In this document: piece by piece, positions 29,355 to 33,321 of the stretch
Layout: each line of letters opens with the position of its first letter
Numbering within the stretch: position 1 is the first letter of the stretch
Assembly (NCBI GenBank): GCA_007130525.1
Contig: SLSJ01000174.1
Span: 1-33,321 of the forward strand
Source of the DNA: Ectothiorhodospiraceae bacterium
Lineage (GTDB): Bacteria; Pseudomonadota; Gammaproteobacteria; Nitrococcales; Aquisalimonadaceae
Length of the DNA: 33,321 nt
Direction: 5' to 3'
Position numbers and translations under genes: made by a program
Notes under the pieces: model-generated
The model's database searches: none
What the model saw: only the letters and a program-made list of their open reading frames with translations
What the model was told of the DNA's origin: nothing

Positions 29355-31034
29355 ATGAGCGAAAGCTTTGCAGAACTTTTTGAACAGAGCCTGGCCGAGA
29401 CCGACATGCGGCCGGGTTCCATCGTCACCGGTCGCGTGGTGGCGATCCAGGGTGATCACGTGGTGGTCAACGCCGGGCTGAAGTCCGAAGCGGTGATACC
29501 GGTGAACGAGTTCTACGGGGACTCGGGCGAACTGGAAGTGGCCGTCGGCGACGATGTCGAGGTAGCCCTGGATGCCGTCGAGGACGGCTTCGGTGAGACC
29601 AGGCTGTCCCGGGAGAAAGCGAAGCGCGCGCACGCATGGAAGTTCCTGGAGAAAGCGTACGAATCCAGCGATACCGTCACCGGGGTGATCAGCGGCAAGG
29701 TCAAGGGCGGTTTCACCGTCGACCTCAAACACATTCGCGCCTTCCTCCCCGGCTCGCTGGTGGATATCCGCCCGGTGCGCGACACGACCTACCTGGAAGG
29801 ACGGGAGCTGGAGTTCAAGGTCATCAAGCTCGACGAGCGCCGCAACAATGTCGTGGTTTCCCGGCGCGCGGTGGTCGAGGAAGAATACAGCGCCGAGCGC
29901 GAGGCTCTGCTGGAGCGCCTGCAGGAAGGCCAGCAGCTCAAGGGTATCGTCAAGAATCTCACCGATTACGGCGCTTTCGTGGACCTCGGCGGCATCGATG
30001 GTCTGCTGCATATCACCGACATGGCCTGGCGTCGGGTCAAACACCCGTCCGAGGTCGTTGACGTCGGCCAGGAAATCGAGGTCAAGGTGCTCAAGTTCGA
30101 CCGCGAGCGCAACCGCGTTTCCCTGGGACTGAAGCAGCTTGGCGAGGACCCGTGGGAGAACATAGCCCGCCGCTACCCCGAGAACACCCGGGTCTTTGGC
30201 AAGGTCACAAACATCACCGACTATGGCTGTTTCGTGGAGATCGAGGAAGGCGTCGAAGGCCTGGTGCACGTCTCCGAGATGGACTGGACCAACAAGAACG
30301 TGAACCCGGCCAAGGTTGTTTCCATCGGCGACGAAGTCGAGGTCATGGTCCTGGATATCGACGAGGAGCGCCGTCGTATCTCCCTGGGCATCAAGCAGTG
30401 CCAGCCCAATCCCTGGGAGGAGTTCGGCACCCGCTTCAACAAGGGCGACCGGGTCACCGGCGCCATCAAGTCGATCACCGATTTCGGTATCTTCGTCGGC
30501 CTGGAAGGCGGCATCGACGGCCTGGTTCATCTTTCCGACCTGTCCTGGGATGACAACAGCGAAGAGGCGGTCCGCGATTACAAGAAGGGTGACGAAGTCG
30601 AGGCCGTCGTGCTTTCGGTGGATCCGGAGCGGGAACGCATATCGCTCGGTATCAAGCAACTGGAGCAGGATCCGTTCTCGGCCTGGATGGCCGAGCATCC
30701 CAAGGGCTCGCTGGTCACCGGCACCGTGCGCGAGGTTGATTCCCGCATGGCCGTGGTGGACCTCGGCGACGGTATCGAGGGACATATTCGTGCCGCGGAT
30801 GTGGCCCGTGAGCGTGTTGACGATGTCAGCAAGTATCTGAAGGAGGGCGACGAGGTGGAAGCGAAGTTCATGGCGGTAGACCGCAAGAACCGCGCCATCA
30901 GCCTGTCCATCAAGGCCAAGGACTTCCAGGAGGATGCCCGGGCCGTACAGGACTACAGTCGCTCCAGCAGTACGGGCACCACTACGCTGGGGGATCTGCT
31001 CAAGGAGCAGATGGACGGAAACCAGAACGACTGA
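29355..31034 (+). CDS. rpsA: 30S ribosomal protein S1
   Basis: Binds mRNA leaders and delivers them to the 30S subunit. Six S1 (OB-fold) repeats are present. The first two bind the ribosome; repeats 3-6 carry [45 protein letters not shown] and [23 protein letters not shown]-type RNA-binding faces. Length 559 aa, close to the 557 of E. coli. The ribosome site is poor (AGGA eleven bases before ATG), as is usual for rpsA, which is autoregulated in E. coli. The 117-base leader is unusually A/C-rich (29301-29330). A weak stem (31057-31076) follows the gene. Confidence 0.98.
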   Translation: MSESFAELFEQSLAETDMRPGSIVTGRVVAIQGDHVVVNAGLKSEAVIPVNEFYGDSGELEVAVGDDVEVALDAVEDGFGETRLSREKAKRAHAWKFLEKAYESSDTVTGVISGKVKGGFTVDLKHIRAFLPGSLVDIRPVRDTTYLEGRELEFKVIKLDERRNNVVVSRRAVVEEEYSAEREALLERLQEGQQLKGIVKNLTDYGAFVDLGGIDGLLHITDMAWRRVKHPSEVVDVGQEIEVKVLKFDRERNRVSLGLKQLGEDPWENIARRYPENTRVFGKVTNITDYGCFVEIEEGVEGLVHVSEMDWTNKNVNPAKVVSIGDEVEVMVLDIDEERRRISLGIKQCQPNPWEEFGTRFNKGDRVTGAIKSITDFGIFVGLEGGIDGLVHLSDLSWDDNSEEAVRDYKKGDEVEAVVLSVDPERERISLGIKQLEQDPFSAWMAEHPKGSLVTGTVREVDSRMAVVDLGDGIEGHIRAADVARERVDDVSKYLKEGDEVEAKFMAVDRKNRAISLSIKAKDFQEDARAVQDYSRSSSTGTTTLGDLLKEQMDGNQND

Positions 31035-31150
31035 TACGCACGGCGCCGGGGCGCTTCGACCCTCCTCCAGGGGTCGGGTTCGCCCCCGCGTGGTAACGGT
31101 AGTCGCGATGCCTCACGGGCGAATTGTCCTTTTCGGAACCTCAGGACACC

Positions 31151-31450
31151 ATGACAATGACCAAATCAGAGCTGATCGAACTGATCGCGTCCAGGCAGCA
31201 GCACTTGGTCTACAAGGACGTCGAGCTGGCCGTCAAGACCATACTCGAGCATATGAGCGAGGCGTTGTCCTCCGGGCAGCGTATCGAGATCCGGGGGTTC
31301 GGCAGTTTCTCGCTACACCACAGGCCGCCACGGATAGGACGCAATCCCAAGACCGGTGATCCGGTAGCGCTGCCTGGCAAGTATGTGCCCCATTTCAAAC
31401 CGGGCAAGCAGCTTCGTCAGCGCGTGAACGGGGAACACGGGTCCTCCTGA
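31151..31450 (+). CDS. ihfB: integration host factor subunit beta
   Basis: One half of the IHF heterodimer, which bends DNA sharply in replication, recombination and transcription. [49 protein letters not shown] is the body, and [26 protein letters not shown] carries the minor-groove arm with its Pro. This matches IhfB rather than IhfA or HU. Length 99 aa. ATG 31151 has AGGA four bases upstream; ATG 31157 gives the more usual MTKSELIE and cannot be excluded. It follows rpsA by 116 bases. Confidence 0.96.
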   Translation: MTMTKSELIELIASRQQHLVYKDVELAVKTILEHMSEALSSGQRIEIRGFGSFSLHHRPPRIGRNPKTGDPVALPGKYVPHFKPGKQLRQRVNGEHGSS

Positions 31451-31518
31451 CACGACACGACGGTCCCGCCGCCGTGGGGGGTGGCTTGTTCCCGAGTGAC
31501 TGCGAAGGGAGTAGGTAG

Positions 31519-31812
31519 ATGCGCCGTATCGTCGGACTCGCCTTGCTGCTTGTGGTCGTGCTGTTCGGCCTGAGCTTTTCTCTGTTGAATGCCGATCCGG
31601 TTACGCTCGACTACTATTTTGGCGTGCTTTCCCTGCCGCTTTCCCTGCTGATGGTCTTGATGATCATTGTCGGATCCCTGGTCGGGGTGATGTCATGTAT
31701 GGCAATGACGCTGAGCCGGGGTCGCGAGATGCGTCGGCTGAGGCGGCGGCTGACAGAGACGGAAAAGGAGCTCGATCAGCTTCGTCGATTGCCCCTGAAA
31801 GACAAGCCCTGA
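31519..31812 (+). CDS. lapA: lipopolysaccharide assembly protein A (LapA/YciS)
   Basis: Small inner-membrane protein (97 aa) with two transmembrane helices (about residues 4-22 and 42-66) and a basic, Arg-rich cytoplasmic coiled-coil tail (RGREMRRLRRRLTETEKELDQLRRL). It is a DUF1049/LapA family member. In E. coli LapA works with LapB in LPS assembly and control of LpxC turnover by FtsH. The ATG follows GGGAGTAGGTAG. Its stop lies one base before lapB, so the two are coupled. The order ihfB-lapA-lapB-pyrF is conserved in gammaproteobacteria. Confidence 0.93.
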   Translation: MRRIVGLALLLVVVLFGLSFSLLNADPVTLDYYFGVLSLPLSLLMVLMIIVGSLVGVMSCMAMTLSRGREMRRLRRRLTETEKELDQLRRLPLKDKP

Positions 31813-31813
31813 C

Positions 31814-32977
31814 ATGGTGGAACTGCTCTGGCTGCTGCTACCGGTTGCCGCCCTGTCCGGGTGGATGGCCGGGCGGCGCTCCCGCGGCGGCGGACAGGGT
31901 CACGGTAGCCGCCTGCACGGCGAATACTTTCAGGGCCTGAACTACCTGCTCAATGAACAGCCCGACAAGGCGATCGAGGTGTTCATGCGCATGGTCGAGG
32001 TGGATTCCGATACCGTGGAAACCCATCTTGCCCTGGGCAATCTTTTCCGTCGCCGTGGTGAAGTCGACCGCGCCATCCGTATCCACCAGAATCTCATCGC
32101 GCGACCGTCCCTGAGCCGCGAACAGCGGACGTATGCCTTGCTGGAACTGGGAGAGGACTACCTGCGCGCCGGGCTGCTGGACCGGGCCGAGAGCCTGTTC
32201 ACGGAAGTCGTGGAGCTTGATGCCCACGTCGAGCCGGCCCTTCGCAGCCTGCTGGATATCTACCAGCAGGAGAAGGAATGGGGCAAGGCAATCGAGGTGG
32301 CGTCGAGGCTGGAATCCGTCAGTGGTGAGAAACTCTCGCCCATGATCGCCCAGTTTCTGTGCGAGCAGGCGGAACTGGCGCGCGCATCCGGTGAGATCAA
32401 TCAGGCGGGACAACTGCTCAGACACGCGCTCAGCGTCCATCCCGGTTGTGTGCGCGCCAGTATCCTGCAGGGTGACGTGGAACGCAGCGTGGCCAATTAC
32501 CGTGCCGCCATACCTGCCTATCAGCGCGTAGCGGACCAGGACGTGGAGTATCTTCCCGAGGTACTGCAGCCCTTGCGGGAGTGCTTCGAGGCCCTGGATC
32601 GTCGGCAGGATTTCATCGCCTACCTGGAGTCCATCCAGAACCGCTACCAGGGTGTATCGGTATTGCTGCTGCTCACCGAACAGATCCTGCATGAGCACGG
32701 CGAGGAAGCGGCCGCCTCCCACCTTATCCGGCAACTGCACCGACGGCCATCGGTGCGCGGCCTCAACCGTCTGATCGAACTCAATCTTGCGGGACATGGC
32801 GGTAGCGGCATGTCGGAGATGGAAGTGCTGCGCGACCTGTTCTCGGAACTACTGCGGGACAAGCCCGTCTATTCCTGCCGTCAGTGCGGCTTCTGTGCCC
32901 GCACATTGCACTGGCATTGCCCCAGTTGCCGTTCATGGGCATCGATCCGTCCCATCCAGGGCGTGGAGGGGGAATGA
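31814..32977 (+). CDS. lapB: lipopolysaccharide assembly protein B (LapB/YciM)
   Basis: TPR protein tethered to the inner membrane, adaptor linking LpxC to FtsH in E. coli and so limiting LPS synthesis. One N-terminal membrane helix (about 3-18) is followed by TPR repeats from residue 35 ([20 protein letters not shown]) to about 340. A rubredoxin-like metal site with Cys355, 358, 369 and 372 (plus Cys361) ends in [18 protein letters not shown], nearly as in E. coli. Length 387 aa. The stop overlaps the pyrF start (ATGA). Confidence 0.96.
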   Translation: MVELLWLLLPVAALSGWMAGRRSRGGGQGHGSRLHGEYFQGLNYLLNEQPDKAIEVFMRMVEVDSDTVETHLALGNLFRRRGEVDRAIRIHQNLIARPSLSREQRTYALLELGEDYLRAGLLDRAESLFTEVVELDAHVEPALRSLLDIYQQEKEWGKAIEVASRLESVSGEKLSPMIAQFLCEQAELARASGEINQAGQLLRHALSVHPGCVRASILQGDVERSVANYRAAIPAYQRVADQDVEYLPEVLQPLRECFEALDRRQDFIAYLESIQNRYQGVSVLLLLTEQILHEHGEEAAASHLIRQLHRRPSVRGLNRLIELNLAGHGGSGMSEMEVLRDLFSELLRDKPVYSCRQCGFCARTLHWHCPSCRSWASIRPIQGVEGE

Positions 32978-33321
32978 GCCGGCAGGTCGATGAGGGGCCG
33001 CGCATCATCGTCGCGCTGGATTTTGACTGCGCGGATGCCGCCATGTTGCTGGTCGAACGCCTGTCTCCCGACCAGTGTCGACTCAAAGTGGGCAAGGAAC
33101 TGTTTGCCGCTGCCGGTCCGGACCTGGTGCGCAGGCTGGTGGATTGCGGTTTCGATGTCTTTCTCGACCTCAAGTACCACGACATCCCCAGCACTGTTGC
33201 AGCGGCCTGCCGCGTGGCCGCGAGGCTGGGAGTGTGGATGCTCAATGTGCACGCCCTGGGTGGGAGGCGGATGATGGAGGCCGCCCGCGATGCCGTCAGC
33301 GCCCAGAGGCACGGGCCGCTA
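32974..33321 (+). CDS. pyrF: orotidine 5'-phosphate decarboxylase, partial at window end
   Basis: Last step of UMP synthesis, decarboxylating orotidine monophosphate. Only the first 116 codons are inside the window; the frame is open at 33321. The substrate Asp16 (VALDF) and catalytic residues Lys38, Asp65, Lys67 and Asp70 (LKVG... DLKYHDIP) have the same mutual spacing as Lys44, Asp71, Lys73 and Asp76 of the E. coli enzyme. The ATG overlaps the lapB stop, with GGAGGGGG just upstream. Confidence 0.95.
   Translation, partial: MSRQVDEGPRIIVALDFDCADAAMLLVERLSPDQCRLKVGKELFAAAGPDLVRRLVDCGFDVFLDLKYHDIPSTVAAACRVAARLGVWMLNVHALGGRRMMEAARDAVSAQRHGPL

Noticed and set aside
31057-31076. Stem CGACCC/GGGTCG after rpsA as terminator
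   Set aside because: Six-base stem with an 8-base loop and no T-tract; too weak, and rpsA-ihfB are commonly co-transcribed.

Overview
The window reads as chromosomal DNA of a GC-rich gammaproteobacterium. Gene content and order match the conserved gammaproteobacterial block mtaD-ubiG-HAD phosphatase-SDR facing mtnA-gyrA-serC-pheA-hisC-tyrA-aroA-cmk-rpsA-ihfB-lapA-lapB-pyrF, best known to me from Pseudomonas. Separate tyrA and aroA genes, a class II-like AroA, a LigA with a long insert and mobile repeats like those I remember from Ectothiorhodospiraceae/Chromatiales point outside Pseudomonas. The taxon is inferred, not proven. No rRNA, tRNA, phage, CRISPR or autonomous transposase was seen.

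Layout. 1-403: non-coding, with a REP-like imperfect inverted repeat (28-112) and copy 1 of a ~184-bp mobile repeat (119-311). 404-2746: ligA. 2724-4173 (minus): yciI, bolA and a parvulin-type lipoprotein in an overlapping run that converges on ligA. 4355-4978: yciO. 5064-9557 (plus): trpS, scpA, scpB, rluB and an endonuclease III-like glycosylase. 9602-16159 (minus): mtaD, ubiG, a Gph/MupP-type phosphatase, rmuC, a squalene/phytoene-synthase-like protein, a YciK-type SDR, and a small protein resembling the N-terminal domain of Ycf46 ATPases, ended by a strong hairpin terminator. 16327-21059 (plus): mtnA, a DUF3301 protein, a periplasmic cyclophilin and gyrA. 21097-33321 (plus): serC, serA, pheA, hisC, tyrA, aroA, cmk, rpsA, ihfB, lapA, lapB and the start of pyrF.

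Functionally, serC and serA make serine. pheA, hisC, tyrA and aroA cover shikimate-to-Phe/Tyr steps plus an aminotransferase. mtaD and mtnA handle methylthioadenosine from S-adenosylmethionine. LigA, GyrA, ScpA/B, RmuC, IHF and the glycosylase serve DNA replication, topology and repair. YciO, TrpS, RluB and S1 serve translation. LapA/LapB tune envelope lipopolysaccharide.

The most unusual element is the repeat family. Copies 2 (22170-22353) and 3 (23640-23823) are both 184 bp, about 90% identical by hand count, and have terminal inverted repeats; in copy 3 these are perfect over 22 bp and begin and end in CTAG. The stop codons of serC and serA are the TAG of that terminal CTAG, and the two copies flank serA as direct repeats within an otherwise conserved serC-pheA neighbourhood. 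Other points of interest are the stand-alone Ycf46-N-like gene with a CRP-like site upstream, an SDR whose catalytic Lys is Asn, and GyrA with Ala at position 83.
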